The notes under the pieces are model-generated. The model saw only the letters and a list, made by a program, of their open reading frames with translations. It was not told where the DNA came from and did not search any database. A DNA stretch of 64,000 nucleotides from Angelobacter sp036557225 (lineage in GTDB: Bacteria; Acidobacteriota; Terriglobia; Terriglobales; Acidobacteriaceae). Of the stretch, positions 50,516-59,888 are shown one piece after another. Positions within the stretch are counted from its first letter, which is position 1. Each line of letters starts with the position of its first letter. Position numbers and translations under genes: made by a program. Location: NCBI GenBank assembly GCA_036557225.1, contig DATBHX010000055.1:149333-213332 (forward strand), written 5' to 3'.

Positions 50516-50704
50516 TTTTCTGAAACTCCGATCAAAGCGAGGGGGCCCTATCTTCTCGATGCATTCTAGGTAGCAAAAAAAAGAACGCGTCCTATCTCTA
50601 ATCTGCAAATGCTCAGAATGAGAACGACGCGTCGAATGATTGTTTTCCCAAGGGGACCCAGGTATTAATAGGGCCCCCTCGCTTCGCTTCGGGGTTTCAG
50701 AAAA
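50516..50704. repeat. Terminal-inverted-repeat element between convergent genes
   Basis: Arms of about 36 bases, 50516-50551 and 50668-50704, begin ttttctgaaac and end agggggccctat with four or so mismatches and one gap. They enclose about 116 bases containing a run of eight or nine A and two acgcgt palindromes. The element fills the gap exactly, from 3 bases after the DinB stop to the base before the hydrolase stop. It may act as a two-way terminator or be a small mobile-element remnant. Confidence 0.8.
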
Positions 50705-52897
50705 CTACGGAATGAATCCCAGGTCTTCCGGCAGCGCTCCTGCGATCGGCACCTCAAACAACGGCCCCGGGCCATCGGGATCGATGGTCAGAGCTCCGTC
50801 GCTCGCCAGGAAGATGGCGATCTGCGACTGCGCACCGACTGCTACCGCGGCTACCTGTGGCGTTCCGCCGATATTGGTCAGGAACGTGTGCGGGTTCTTG
50901 CCGAAGCCGACACCCAGAGCAAACGCCAGGTCATTGCGGAAGAACGTGGCGCGATCTTTGAGGTCGCCGGAGCGAATCAGCGCTGTGGCCGTTGGATTGG
51001 GCACGGTCTCATCGCCGCGAGCGAATTGGATAATCACGCTCTTCGCCGCATCTCCGGCCAACGGGTCTTTGCGAATGAAGGGCGCCCAGGCCACGGGGTC
51101 GCCGGACTGTCCGAGCCACCGGCTGGTGTCTTCGACGGTTTGGATCGCGATGGCGCCAGGCACTGTGTTGGTCACCGGCGGCAGGTTGCGTAGCGGGCTG
51201 TTGTCATTGAAGAAAATCGGCGGCCCGGCGTTCAGCAGTACCGGCACGCGCACTGAAAGCGCCTGCGTGAGCAACAACTGGAAGCTCGGGCTCAGGCGAA
51301 CGATGTCGATAATCGGCCCGCCAGGAACGTTAGGCACGCCGGCGCGAATATCATTCTCAATGCCCATGAAGATGGCGCCGTAAATTCCACCGAAAGATTG
51401 GCCGGTGTAGTAAATGCGGTTCGCGTCGAGATCGGGGAGGCCGTCGCCATTCGAATCAATGCCGCCCTGGATCGCGCGCACCAGCTGCATGAGATCAGCG
51501 GTGGTCTGTTGCAGCGCGTCGCGTGAGCCGATGGTACCCTGCGGGCTCAGCACAAACGTGGAAGAGCCCTCAGCGCTGGTGATCTGGCCGTTGCCGTCCT
51601 GATCAAACCCGCGACCGCCCTCAAGGAAGGTTGTTGCGGTTGCGCCCTGGTTGATGGTGAGCGTGCTGTTGGGACCAAAGCCGTGGCCAACAACGTTGAT
51701 GGCGATCGTCGCAATGCCATTATGAGCCAGCGTGGAAGCAACTGCGAACGGCGCTCCCTGCTTGCTGTCAGTAAAGCCGTGGCCGAAGATCGCCACGGGC
51801 CAGCCGTTCGTTGGGCGCGGGCCGGACGGGATGAAGAGATTGAAATAGACGTCTTCAGATCCCTGTGAAGGAACGCTGTGCCGCGTCGGCACCTGGGGAA
51901 TGAAGACGTTCGCATTCTGCCAGTGCTGTCCGCTGAACTTGCCGAAAGCGATGGTGGCAATCGATCCTGGAAACACCTGCAACGCCGCCAGGTCCGCATT
52001 CAGGTTGGTTGGAATCAGCGGGCCGACCGCGAGCGCCTGCACGTTCCAGGTGAAGCCGGTGACTGTATTCAGCGGGAAAACGGTGGTCTCACCGTTGCTG
52101 CCGATCTTGAAGCTTACCTGCGGCGACGCAGCCGCCTTGATCTGCTCGCGAATGCTTTCGAGCGTTGCTGTGGCGCTCTCCGTGGTGAAGAGGCTGGCAG
52201 CAGCCACATCATTGTGGTCCAGGCCGGGCACCAGGCGGTGCAACGTGCCATTGTCCAGGAGGTGCTTCAGCACCCGGATGTAGAGCCGCTGTTGCGGATC
52301 CTGGATGTGCCCCTCATCGAGATCGTGGAAACCTTTGGCGGCTTGAATCTGATGGCCAGTGGCATCGTGTACGCCGTTGGTTACGATCAGCAGATAGTTT
52401 GAGCGCTGGTCCAGGTGTTCGTCTGACTCGGCAAACAAGGTCAGCGACGCCGGGTCCCAAACAATCTGATTGATGCCGATCAGCGTGCCGGCCGCGCGCA
52501 CATCGTCAAAATCGTGGTGTATGAAGAAGTTTGGCAGCTTGACCAGAAAGACATTCTTGCTGCTGACGGAGTTGACGTCGATAGCGCCGTCAAACGGAAT
52601 GGACAGCCGTGGCTGCAGGTTGAATCCATCCAGCTGGTTCAAGAGCGTCAGATCGGCGCAGTCCGATGGGTTGGTAGCGCAGTTGGGTAGCGGCAGATTG
52701 ACCCGCAGATTTGTCCTCTGCTGGAAGTCCAGCACGGTAAAGCGGTCGCTGGGGAAAGGCGACTGCGTGGTGGACTGCAGGTTAAAAAGAGGATGCGTCG
52801 CGGCCGCTGCCAGCGCGGGCATCAAAACGATTACCGCGGCTAACAAAACAAGAGTACGGCTTACGGATGAATATTTTTCATTGAGGGTCGTATGCAT
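50705..52897 (-). CDS. Large secreted alpha/beta-hydrolase (virulence-factor-lipase-like) with Ca-binding loops
   Basis: A 730-residue exported protein with a signal peptide ending MPALAAAATHP. The N-terminal part (about 35-320) has an SbsA-type Ig-like layout with IPFDGAIDVNSVSSKNVFLV. The hydrolase part has WPVAIFGHGFTDSKQG (oxyanion region) and the nucleophile elbow GQSFGG after RIYYT. Two Asp-rich loops, DQDGNGQITSAEG and DSNGDGLPDLDANR, look like calcium-binding EF-hand or thrombospondin-3-type loops inserted in the hydrolase domain. Probably an extracellular esterase or lipase; the substrate is open. Confidence 0.8.
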   Translation of the reverse strand: MHTTLNEKYSSVSRTLVLLAAVIVLMPALAAAATHPLFNLQSTTQSPFPSDRFTVLDFQQRTNLRVNLPLPNCATNPSDCADLTLLNQLDGFNLQPRLSIPFDGAIDVNSVSSKNVFLVKLPNFFIHHDFDDVRAAGTLIGINQIVWDPASLTLFAESDEHLDQRSNYLLIVTNGVHDATGHQIQAAKGFHDLDEGHIQDPQQRLYIRVLKHLLDNGTLHRLVPGLDHNDVAAASLFTTESATATLESIREQIKAAASPQVSFKIGSNGETTVFPLNTVTGFTWNVQALAVGPLIPTNLNADLAALQVFPGSIATIAFGKFSGQHWQNANVFIPQVPTRHSVPSQGSEDVYFNLFIPSGPRPTNGWPVAIFGHGFTDSKQGAPFAVASTLAHNGIATIAINVVGHGFGPNSTLTINQGATATTFLEGGRGFDQDGNGQITSAEGSSTFVLSPQGTIGSRDALQQTTADLMQLVRAIQGGIDSNGDGLPDLDANRIYYTGQSFGGIYGAIFMGIENDIRAGVPNVPGGPIIDIVRLSPSFQLLLTQALSVRVPVLLNAGPPIFFNDNSPLRNLPPVTNTVPGAIAIQTVEDTSRWLGQSGDPVAWAPFIRKDPLAGDAAKSVIIQFARGDETVPNPTATALIRSGDLKDRATFFRNDLAFALGVGFGKNPHTFLTNIGGTPQVAAVAVGAQSQIAIFLASDGALTIDPDGPGPLFEVPIAGALPEDLGFIP

Positions 52898-53074
52898 GGC
52901 GGTTGGAAACCTCCAGGGGGAGTTGCATAGGGGCGCTCGAAACGATAGACCTTCAGAAAAGCCTTGTCAATGGCTGACAATCATGAATTCTATGGATGGG
53001 TAGATATGCCGGGTCGAGCTCTTGCTTAAGCAATGTGTATTCATCAGTTAATACTGTTGGACGTAATAGTTTTC

Positions 53075-53251
53075 TTATACTTTTCGGCGCGGCCGTAGTA
53101 CCAGTTCGCCACTACAGTTCGGGCATATATTCTTCACCGCCGTAGAGCACGCTTCGCAAAAGGTACATTCATAAGAACAGATCATGGCTGGGCCGTTGGC
53201 CGGCAACGGCCGCTGGCATTTTTCACACTCGCTCTTCATCTGTAAGGCCAT
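53075..53251 (-). CDS. Small Cys-rich DUF1272-type zinc-finger protein
   Basis: A 58-residue protein below the usual ORF cut-off. It reads MALQMKSECEKCQRPLPANG, then ICSYECTFCEAC, then ICPNCSGELVLRPRRKV. Seven Cys in CxxC-type arrangements fit the DUF1272 family of short zinc-binding proteins. The ATG follows a gaaaggga ribosome site. It starts 10 bases after the DUF711 stop and is cotranscribed with it. Function unknown. Confidence 0.85.
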   Translation of the reverse strand: MALQMKSECEKCQRPLPANGPAMICSYECTFCEACSTAVKNICPNCSGELVLRPRRKV

Positions 53252-53261
53252 AGCTTCCCTT

Positions 53262-54503
53262 TCATCGAATATGGATGTTCACCAGATACGGGCTGCTGAA
53301 CTCCGTCATATCACCTGTTTTTTTGCCTGCCACCGGCAACAATCGCGCCGACAAAGGCTTATGCCACTTCACCGCCAGGCTGGCCATGTCTCCGATGATG
53401 CTTTCCAGTTCCTTCTCTGAGATGTCGCCCGGAAGCGGAATTGCGTCGAGGCCGGTACTGCAAACGGACGAATAGGACATCAGCGAATCGCGGCTGATCG
53501 TGCCTGATTCCCAGCGCTTGGCCAAGACCGAATCTTCCAGCACCGGCAGCATCAGTCCGCTATAACCAACCTGCTGCACCGGCACTCGCTTGACCGCGCT
53601 GGTAATGGTATAAGCCGCGCTCAGGCTTCCCGGCGCGCCGATTTCGCCATGCAACAGCGATTCGAACGCCGCGCCAATAGAGATATCTTTGAGCGGCACC
53701 GGGGTCATATCGATGCCCTGATACTTCCACCCTGTGCTCGCAGCAACGCGACGCGCAATCTCTTCCACCGGTTTTGCCTGGGCGGCAAGCGCGGCAGTGA
53801 GTTGCTCGCCGGCTGAGTTCAGATCGCCTGTGGCGCCGGCAAACACCTGCTGCACGATGTTAGCCGACTCCAGTCCCAAAGCAAATCCATGTCCGGCGTC
53901 AGAGGTATGCGAAACAGGAAAGAAGGGCGCCACCGGTGGCGGAAACGCTCCGGCAGCAAAATGGAAGTTGCCTTCACTATGCGTGGTGTGCTCCTCCAGA
54001 TACTTCATCACCCGCGCCGCTGCCCGAACGGCATTCCAGTGGACGCCGCCGTCGTCTGCCACGGCGATAAAGGCATTGATGTTCTCAGTCCCGGCGAGCA
54101 CCCGCGCCAGGAGATCGGCCTGCGCTGGATCATCGGAATCTTTGCTCATCGCCGGGCCAATGTCCGGGGTGAATCCCTCCTGCAGGGAAAGCTTGTCAAA
54201 GTCGCGAAGGAATTGAAGCGCCTGCTCCGCGCTGAGCCCGCGCGTGTATTCCGGAAATGGTTGCGTGGTAATGCGGATGGTCTCTACTTCGTAGCCGGCC
54301 TTGGTTAGCGCGTCTTTCGCGGCATGCAGCAGCTTCAATGCATCGGCCACCTGTGCACGATACGTGGCGCGATCCAGCCGGATGAATGCGGTGACGGTAC
54401 GGACTTTGGGTCTTGCCGGCACGTTTGAGGTAGGACTTTGTCCGTGGCAAACGGATGGAAAGAGCAACAGGCAGAACAATAGGGCGGCGAATCGCAGGCG
54501 CAT
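53262..54503 (-). CDS. DUF711-family protein with signal peptide
   Basis: A 413-residue member of the DUF711 (PF05167-type) family. The first 22 residues are a signal peptide ending FPSVCHGQS. The family region opens VRTVTAFIRLDRATYRAQVA and includes ETIRITTQPFPEY, TENINAFIAVADDGGVHWNA, FPVSHTSDAGHGFALGLES and the Ser/Gly-rich C-terminal GYSGLMLPVLEDSVLAKRW. Family members are usually cytoplasmic, so the signal peptide is notable. It forms an operon with the DUF1272 gene. The biochemical role of the family is not established, to my knowledge. Confidence 0.85.
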   Translation of the reverse strand: MRLRFAALLFCLLLFPSVCHGQSPTSNVPARPKVRTVTAFIRLDRATYRAQVADALKLLHAAKDALTKAGYEVETIRITTQPFPEYTRGLSAEQALQFLRDFDKLSLQEGFTPDIGPAMSKDSDDPAQADLLARVLAGTENINAFIAVADDGGVHWNAVRAAARVMKYLEEHTTHSEGNFHFAAGAFPPPVAPFFPVSHTSDAGHGFALGLESANIVQQVFAGATGDLNSAGEQLTAALAAQAKPVEEIARRVAASTGWKYQGIDMTPVPLKDISIGAAFESLLHGEIGAPGSLSAAYTITSAVKRVPVQQVGYSGLMLPVLEDSVLAKRWESGTISRDSLMSYSSVCSTGLDAIPLPGDISEKELESIIGDMASLAVKWHKPLSARLLPVAGKKTGDMTEFSSPYLVNIHIR

Positions 54504-54544
54504 AAGCGGAAGATCTCCGCCCCGATTCTACACAGCGGGCCTGC

Positions 54545-54901
54545 TTACTGCATCAGTTCGGCGGCGCTGCAGTTCTTCACCAGCATGGCTTGAATATCGT
54601 CAGGCACGCGAGTGAATTCCAAGCCGTAGCGAAAGCCTTCACAGGTGCGAATTACGGCCTCAAGCCTGGCTTCGGTGGAAGAGTAAGGGAAGGTCATTTC
54701 CAGCCTGACCGTTGTACCTATTGGAATCGAGACTGGAATGTACGCGCCGAGACCGCCGCGGCTCAGACTGTTGGCACGGCCGAATGCGGTACCCTGCTTG
54801 CTGTCGTTGGGGAATGAGACCTTAAGGCGGACGTCGATTTTATAACGTGTCCAACGACGTAGCGCCTGGCCAAACTCCTGCTGGACCGGGGAGGTTTCCA
54901 T
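54545..54901 (-). CDS. PilZ-domain protein
   Basis: A 118-residue PilZ-fold protein. The first binding motif is present as RRWTRYKIDVRLKV (Arg15 and Arg19), but the second reads NSLSRGGLGAY, with Ser in place of the Asp of DxSxxG, so c-di-GMP binding may be weak. The rest, GTTVRLEMTFPYSS and FRYGLEFTRVPDDIQAML, is typical PilZ. It has its own start after a cgcatgg-type gap and lies between DUF711 and a coiled-coil protein on the same strand. Confidence 0.82.
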   Translation of the reverse strand: METSPVQQEFGQALRRWTRYKIDVRLKVSFPNDSKQGTAFGRANSLSRGGLGAYIPVSIPIGTTVRLEMTFPYSSTEARLEAVIRTCEGFRYGLEFTRVPDDIQAMLVKNCSAAELMQ

Positions 54902-54994
54902 GCGAGGTTTTCCCTTCTTCCGTCGACTGGCACTGATTTTCAGCGCTTATGCAAAAAGTTTCAACGGTACTTGGGACGTTGTACCTGAGTGGCA

Positions 54995-55339
54995 TCAATG
55001 CGCACTCGCCTGCGCCCTCCGTTCCATCTGGCTGATCAGCGTTCGCCACGCGTCGATTTCCAGTTGAAACTGGTGCTTCAGCGGCGACTGCGTGTTGTCA
55101 ACAAACGCCAGGTTGGACTGCATCTGGTCCACCAGGGCATGCATTCTTCTGATGTCCGCCTCAAGCGCCTTGGCTTCATCGGTGGAAGTAAAACGCTTGA
55201 GCTGCGAGCTTTCTGCGGTGGTCGCAGTATTGGATTGTGAAGTGGCTGCCTGCGAAGCGCCAGGCGAGGGCTGCTGCGTCGTACCGAGCAGAACAGCGCA
55301 TAAAAGAACGACCAGAATAATTGCGACACGAGATGACAT
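54995..55339 (-). CDS. Exported coiled-coil hypothetical protein
   Basis: A 114-residue protein I do not recognise. The ATG at 55339 has an aggagg ribosome site and gives a signal peptide (SSRVAIILVVLLCAVLLGTT). The rest is a Ser/Thr/Gln linker and a helical coiled-coil part (SSQLKRFTSTDEAKALEADI to LISQMERRA). Periplasmic or secreted; function unknown. Confidence 0.65.
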   Translation of the reverse strand: MSSRVAIILVVLLCAVLLGTTQQPSPGASQAATSQSNTATTAESSQLKRFTSTDEAKALEADIRRMHALVDQMQSNLAFVDNTQSPLKHQFQLEIDAWRTLISQMERRAQASAH

Positions 55340-55409
55340 TCTGCCTCCTGATGACTGCATACGCAGTCAATCGTAAACAGCCATCAGGCCGGCTGGCAAC
55401 GGAACGAGA

Positions 55410-56744
55410 CTATCGCGACTTGGCGGTGATTGCGTCTTTCACCACGACGCCGCCTTTCATCACAAAAGCCACGTTCTCCAGCGCGCGCACGTCCTGCAGC
55501 GGATCGGCGGTCACGGCAATGATATCGGCGTATTTGTTGGCTTCAATCGTACCCACATCACGGGCGCGTCCAATCAGGTCAGCGGCGCTGCTGGTGGCTG
55601 CGCGGATGGCCTGGGCCGGGGTCATGCCGAACTTTACCATGTAAAAGAATTGCTTGGCATTGTCACCGTGCGGATAGACGCCTGCATCGGTGCCGAAGGC
55701 CATTTTGGCCCCAGCTTTCACGGCGCGTTCAAAATTTTCCCGCTGCAGCCGGCCGACCATCTTTTCTTTCTCGACGTTTTCTTTCGGCAGCCCGAACTCA
55801 ATGGCTTTGCCCAGAATGTAATCGTCGTTATAGATGTCCATCACCAGATAAACGCCGTGCTCCTTCGCCAGACGAATGCCTTCGTCATCAATCAGGCTGG
55901 CGTGCTCAATGGAATCGATGCCGGCAAGGATCGCGTTCTTGATTCCTTGCGTGCCGTGCGCGTGCGCGGCGATCTTGCGTCCCGCCATGTGCGCTTCTTC
56001 GGCTGCGGCCTTCAATTCTTCCGGCGTAAACTGCGGAGCGCCTGGACTATCGCCCTTGGAAAGCACTCCGCCGGTAGCCAGGATCTTGATCACATCCACG
56101 CCGTATTTCACCTGCGCACGCACGACGTGGCGAATCTGGTCAACGCCGTCAGCGATCTGATAATCGCGCTCTGCCGGAAACATGGTGACGCTGGTTTGCG
56201 GCGAAAAATTGTTGAGGTCGCCGTGCCCGCCGGTAATGGAAATCCCTGGCCCGCTGGCTACAATGCGCGGCCCGGGAATGAATCCCTCATTGATGGAGTT
56301 GCGCAGATCGACCGCGAGGAACGGCAGCGAGCCTACATCGCGAACGCTGGTGAAGCCGGCCTCAAGGGTCCTGCGGGCATTGACCACTCCGGCAAAGGCG
56401 CTTTGAAACGGTGTGTCTTTGAAATTGTAGATTTCGTCATAGCGATCGGCGCGCGCTCCAAGATGAGTGTGGCAGTCAATCAGGCCGGGCAAAACCGTGG
56501 CGCGGGAAAGATCGATCACGCTGGCGCCAAGGGGAATCGTGATTGCCGAAGCTGGGCCTACGCTCTGGATGCGGTCACCCAGAATGACGATGACCATGTT
56601 CTCGCGAACGTTGTCTGAGGTGGCGTCGAACAGCCGGCCAGCGCGGATGTAGACCGTCTTGGGCGCAGGCTTTGGCGCTTGCTGAGCCGCAGCCGGCAAG
56701 ATTGTAGCGAGAACTAACAAGATGAAAGCCAAAAAGCGTTTCAT
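55410..56744 (-). CDS. Secreted amidohydrolase (imidazolonepropionase/prolidase-like)
   Basis: A 444-residue metal-dependent hydrolase with a signal peptide (MKRFLAFILLVLATILPAAA). The TIM-barrel metal motifs are visible: HTHLG after LPGLIDC, the carboxylated-Lys region VKYGVDVIKILATGG, AAHAHGTQG, DSIEHASLID and FGTDAGVYPHGDN. The C-terminal beta part has NKYADIIAVTADPLQDV. It is exported, so it probably acts on extracellular peptides or amides. Acidobacteriota carry many paralogues of this group. Confidence 0.9.
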   Translation of the reverse strand: MKRFLAFILLVLATILPAAAQQAPKPAPKTVYIRAGRLFDATSDNVRENMVIVILGDRIQSVGPASAITIPLGASVIDLSRATVLPGLIDCHTHLGARADRYDEIYNFKDTPFQSAFAGVVNARRTLEAGFTSVRDVGSLPFLAVDLRNSINEGFIPGPRIVASGPGISITGGHGDLNNFSPQTSVTMFPAERDYQIADGVDQIRHVVRAQVKYGVDVIKILATGGVLSKGDSPGAPQFTPEELKAAAEEAHMAGRKIAAHAHGTQGIKNAILAGIDSIEHASLIDDEGIRLAKEHGVYLVMDIYNDDYILGKAIEFGLPKENVEKEKMVGRLQRENFERAVKAGAKMAFGTDAGVYPHGDNAKQFFYMVKFGMTPAQAIRAATSSAADLIGRARDVGTIEANKYADIIAVTADPLQDVRALENVAFVMKGGVVVKDAITAKSR

Positions 56745-57127
56745 TCAGTGCTCCTGAAAAGATACCGGAGAGTATAAAGGCGAGTTCGAGAACTGGCTCT
56801 TAAAAAACGCAGCCCGTCAGGAAAACCTGGGTTAAGAAGATGCGTTCTTATGAGCGGCTTGAAGCAAAGCGGCAACACGGCAAAGGAGCAGAACTGCCAG
56901 ACCCGTGATATGTCGAGCCGCATGTCTTAGTGCTGAATAATTGAAACCAGAAATCATGATCGTTAACTGTTTGGAGCCAAGCGACAAACTATCAAATTGC
57001 GGCGAGGCCCATCACCGGCCGAGCCGCTTGTTGCTGGGCTGAATACGTCAAACAAGCGCCACGGCTCTCCCAGCGGTCTGGAGCGAAGCGACAAAAATAA
57101 ATAGACGAAGTAGCGCGCTTCGGGGTC
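56745..57127. other. Intergenic region between PilZ-type gene and amidohydrolase
   Basis: No gene seen. A hairpin with arms gagccgcttgtt (57021-57032) and aacaagcgccacggctc (57051-57067) lies about 60 bases beyond the stop of the upstream PilZ-type gene and may end its transcript. Two similar words, ggagccaagcgacaaa and ggagcgaagcgacaaa, occur about 105 bases apart. Confidence 0.55.
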
Positions 57128-57835
57128 TTACTTTCTGGCAACCAAGAGTACTCGGGAGAAATTCAGCCAGATCCGCCAGCGATCATATTCCCGACTGTGG
57201 GAAGTCGCGGTAACCATGGCATCTTCCACACAGTTTTTGCTAAAGATCACCTGGAGTTTCGATCCCAGATTCACCATCGGGCCGATCAACATGGTGGCAT
57301 CGCGCTCGCCGACCGGAAGAATCAGGTCACGTTCCTGGAACGGAATGCCGTTGCTGGCAATCCCGCGCAATATCGCGATGGTTCCGCCTTCGGGCACATG
57401 CAGCGGCTCCGGTCCGGTAAGGCTTTCTAATTCTGGTGTCTTTACTTCGACCTTGGGTTGCGTAGCACCGCTGACCGGAGTTGGAGTGACCGTGACCGCA
57501 GGCACTCCCAGTTCCCAGTCTTCCGGCGGGAAGTAGATACCCCAGAAGTTCTCCGGGCGGTACAGCTCAATGCCGTATTCGCGCTCGCCAGAGTCGGCCC
57601 AGACCACCTGGCCGACGCGCCACTTGTAGGGCGCCAGCATGGCTACCCGGACTTCCATCTTGGGTTCCAGCGGCACGGTGGAGCGGATTTTGGCTCCATG
57701 CCGGTTGACCAGGATTGTTTCCGCGGCCCCGCTTACGTGTGACCCATCGCTCTTCTGGCCGGAGACTGCCAATGCCAGTGAAACCAGGACACGGGAGCTT
57801 CTACGACCGCGTTCACTTGCGATCATCTGCGCCAT
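57128..57835 (-). CDS. PilZ-type two-domain protein
   Basis: A 235-residue cytoplasmic protein. The N-terminal half begins with RRSSRVLVSLALAVSG, matching the RxxxR start of PilZ domains, then ETILVNRHGAKI, RVGQVVWADSGEREYGIELY. A Pro/Thr/Val linker follows at about 112-135. The C-terminal half, from ILRGIASNGIPFQERDLILP, may be a second, diverged PilZ domain. The DxSxxG motif is replaced by VNRHG in the first domain. It may act as a c-di-GMP-independent adaptor. Confidence 0.65.
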   Translation of the reverse strand: MAQMIASERGRRSSRVLVSLALAVSGQKSDGSHVSGAAETILVNRHGAKIRSTVPLEPKMEVRVAMLAPYKWRVGQVVWADSGEREYGIELYRPENFWGIYFPPEDWELGVPAVTVTPTPVSGATQPKVEVKTPELESLTGPEPLHVPEGGTIAILRGIASNGIPFQERDLILPVGERDATMLIGPMVNLGSKLQVIFSKNCVEDAMVTATSHSREYDRWRIWLNFSRVLLVARK

Positions 57836-57992
57836 ATGTCTTTCACGACACGCTTGAATTTATGGAATCTTGCGACTTTCGGCCAGTGACGCATATCTTA
57901 CTGCAACCCCCGCCAAGTCCAATAAAAACCCAAGACCATTGGCCCAAGGTAACCTCGCTGATTAATACCTTAGGGTCTTCCGGGATTCGTTC

Positions 57993-59888
57993 TTACGCCC
58001 CTAAATGCTCCTTGAAAAACCTTACCATCTCGACGGTCGATCGTATTCGGTTGGGAATCTTGCGCCAGCCGTGACCTTCGTCGGGAAACAGGATGTACTC
58101 CACAGGCACACTGCGATCTCTGAGTGTCTTCACAATCTGTTCCGCCTCGATCACCGGAACATTGGTGTCATTGGCGCCGTGTTGCACCATGGTTGCCGCC
58201 TTGATGCGATCCAGCTTGTAAATCGGTGACAGCCGGTCCAGCATCTCTTTCTGCGTTGCCGGATCGCCATATTCCACGGTTGAAATCGCGGCCATCCATG
58301 GCTGCGTGTGCTGGAAGAAGGTCATGAAGTTTACGATCCCGAACAAATCAACCCCCGCAGCAAACAGGTCGGGATATTCCGTCAGCCCGGCCATCGTCAT
58401 GTAGCCGCCATACGAGCCGCCGGTGATTCCAATTCGCTTGGGATCGGCAATATGGTTGTTCACCAGATAATCCACACATGACTTGATGTCCTTTACGCCG
58501 TTGAAGCGCAGCTCGCCGTTATCCAGGTTCACAAACTTCTTGCCAAACCCAGACGACCCGCGCACGTTCGGCGCAAACACGCCGATGCCCTGCGCCAGCA
58601 GCGCCTGATAGTCACTGCGGAAAGGCGCGCGTTCCTGGCCCTCCGGCCCGCCGTGAAAACTGACGACATAAGCTGTTGAGCCACTCTGATTTTTTGGCCG
58701 ATACAGCCATCCGCTCAGCTCCAGCCCATCGAATGACTTGAAACTAACCAACTCGGGCTTCACCAGCGCGGTCAAATCAACGCCCGCATGCGGGCTGAAC
58801 GTCAGCTGGCGGAACTGCTTCGATTTCATATCCAGGATCCAGATATCTGCCGGCTGTGCTGCACCGGAGACGTTCATCGCCAGTTTGCTCCCGTCTTGTG
58901 AAAACGCGAATCCACCTGCCAGTTCGCCCGGCAGCTTTGGCCCGGGGATCTGCTTGTTATGCGCCACGTCGTAAAATGAAATCTCGGTGCGACCTTTCAC
59001 GTTCCACGCCAGCACTACGAGTGTTCCCTGCTTGTTAATGTGGATTCCATCCAGTTCGGCGTCTGCCCGCTCGGCCAGGATTTTGATCGTTGCCGGCTTT
59101 TCGTCCGGCGCCAGCCTGATTTGCCCGAAGGCCATCAAGTCGCGGTCCTTGTTGGTGCCGATGTAGGCCGTCAAGCCATCCGGCGCAATCTCGCCGAAGA
59201 AAAGCGCAATGCCATCATGAGGGGTGATGAGCATGTCGCTGCGTGTCTCGAGATTGAGAACATAGAGATTGTTGTCGCCACGGCTCTTCAACCGGCTCAG
59301 CAGCGCGCGCTTGCCATTGCGAGAGATGCCTTCAATGTTGCCGATGCCCGGGTTCTTCGCCACCAGCCTGGTCCCACCCGAAGCCAGGTCAATCATGAAG
59401 CTGTCGCGCGATGCCGGATCATCGCGGCTGGAGTCAATGGCAATCTGCTTGCCATCTTCCGTCCATGCGTCAAACCCGTTGTTGTCCTTGCCGCCCTGCG
59501 TCAGCAGCTTCATCCCCGTGCCGTCCGGCTTGACCACATAAATCTGTGTGTTGAGTCCGCCGCCGGGCGCAATCGTAATGGCGATCCAATCGCTCGCTGG
59601 CGACCACTCCTGTCCTGTGACCGGATCATCGCCGTTGGTGACCATGCGCGGATAGCCGCCCTCAGCCGGCACAATCCAGACTTGTGGCGTCCCGCTCATA
59701 TTGGAGATGAAACTCACCCATTTGCCGTCGGGCGAAAACTGCGCGCCTGCCGCGCTGCCTACGCGCGCCATGCGGGCTACCGCAGCGGCTACATTATCTT
59801 TTGCACTCGCTTGCGGCTGCGCCGACGCTCGCAGCGCTGTGCCCATCAATCCTGCCAACACGATGTACGAGAATCTTCGATTCAGCAT
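57993..59888 (-). CDS. S9 family prolyl oligopeptidase-like peptidase
   Basis: A 631-residue exported serine peptidase. A signal peptide (LNRRFSYIVLAGLMGTALRA) is followed by a seven-bladed WD40/TolB-like propeller (about 40-370, with GAQFSPDGKWVSFISNMSGT) and an alpha/beta-hydrolase domain. The catalytic triad is Ser492 in GGSYGGYM, Asp574 in HGANDTNVP and His606 in DEGHGW. This is the acylaminoacyl/dipeptidyl peptidase layout. The taaggagatgac ribosome site supports the ATG at 59888. Confidence 0.94.
   Translation of the reverse strand: MLNRRFSYIVLAGLMGTALRASAQPQASAKDNVAAAVARMARVGSAAGAQFSPDGKWVSFISNMSGTPQVWIVPAEGGYPRMVTNGDDPVTGQEWSPASDWIAITIAPGGGLNTQIYVVKPDGTGMKLLTQGGKDNNGFDAWTEDGKQIAIDSSRDDPASRDSFMIDLASGGTRLVAKNPGIGNIEGISRNGKRALLSRLKSRGDNNLYVLNLETRSDMLITPHDGIALFFGEIAPDGLTAYIGTNKDRDLMAFGQIRLAPDEKPATIKILAERADAELDGIHINKQGTLVVLAWNVKGRTEISFYDVAHNKQIPGPKLPGELAGGFAFSQDGSKLAMNVSGAAQPADIWILDMKSKQFRQLTFSPHAGVDLTALVKPELVSFKSFDGLELSGWLYRPKNQSGSTAYVVSFHGGPEGQERAPFRSDYQALLAQGIGVFAPNVRGSSGFGKKFVNLDNGELRFNGVKDIKSCVDYLVNNHIADPKRIGITGGSYGGYMTMAGLTEYPDLFAAGVDLFGIVNFMTFFQHTQPWMAAISTVEYGDPATQKEMLDRLSPIYKLDRIKAATMVQHGANDTNVPVIEAEQIVKTLRDRSVPVEYILFPDEGHGWRKIPNRIRSTVEMVRFFKEHLGA

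Noticed and set aside
56741..56923. Short minus-strand frame upstream of the amidohydrolase
   Set aside because: No ribosome site or recognisable feature; it overlaps the start of the amidohydrolase region.
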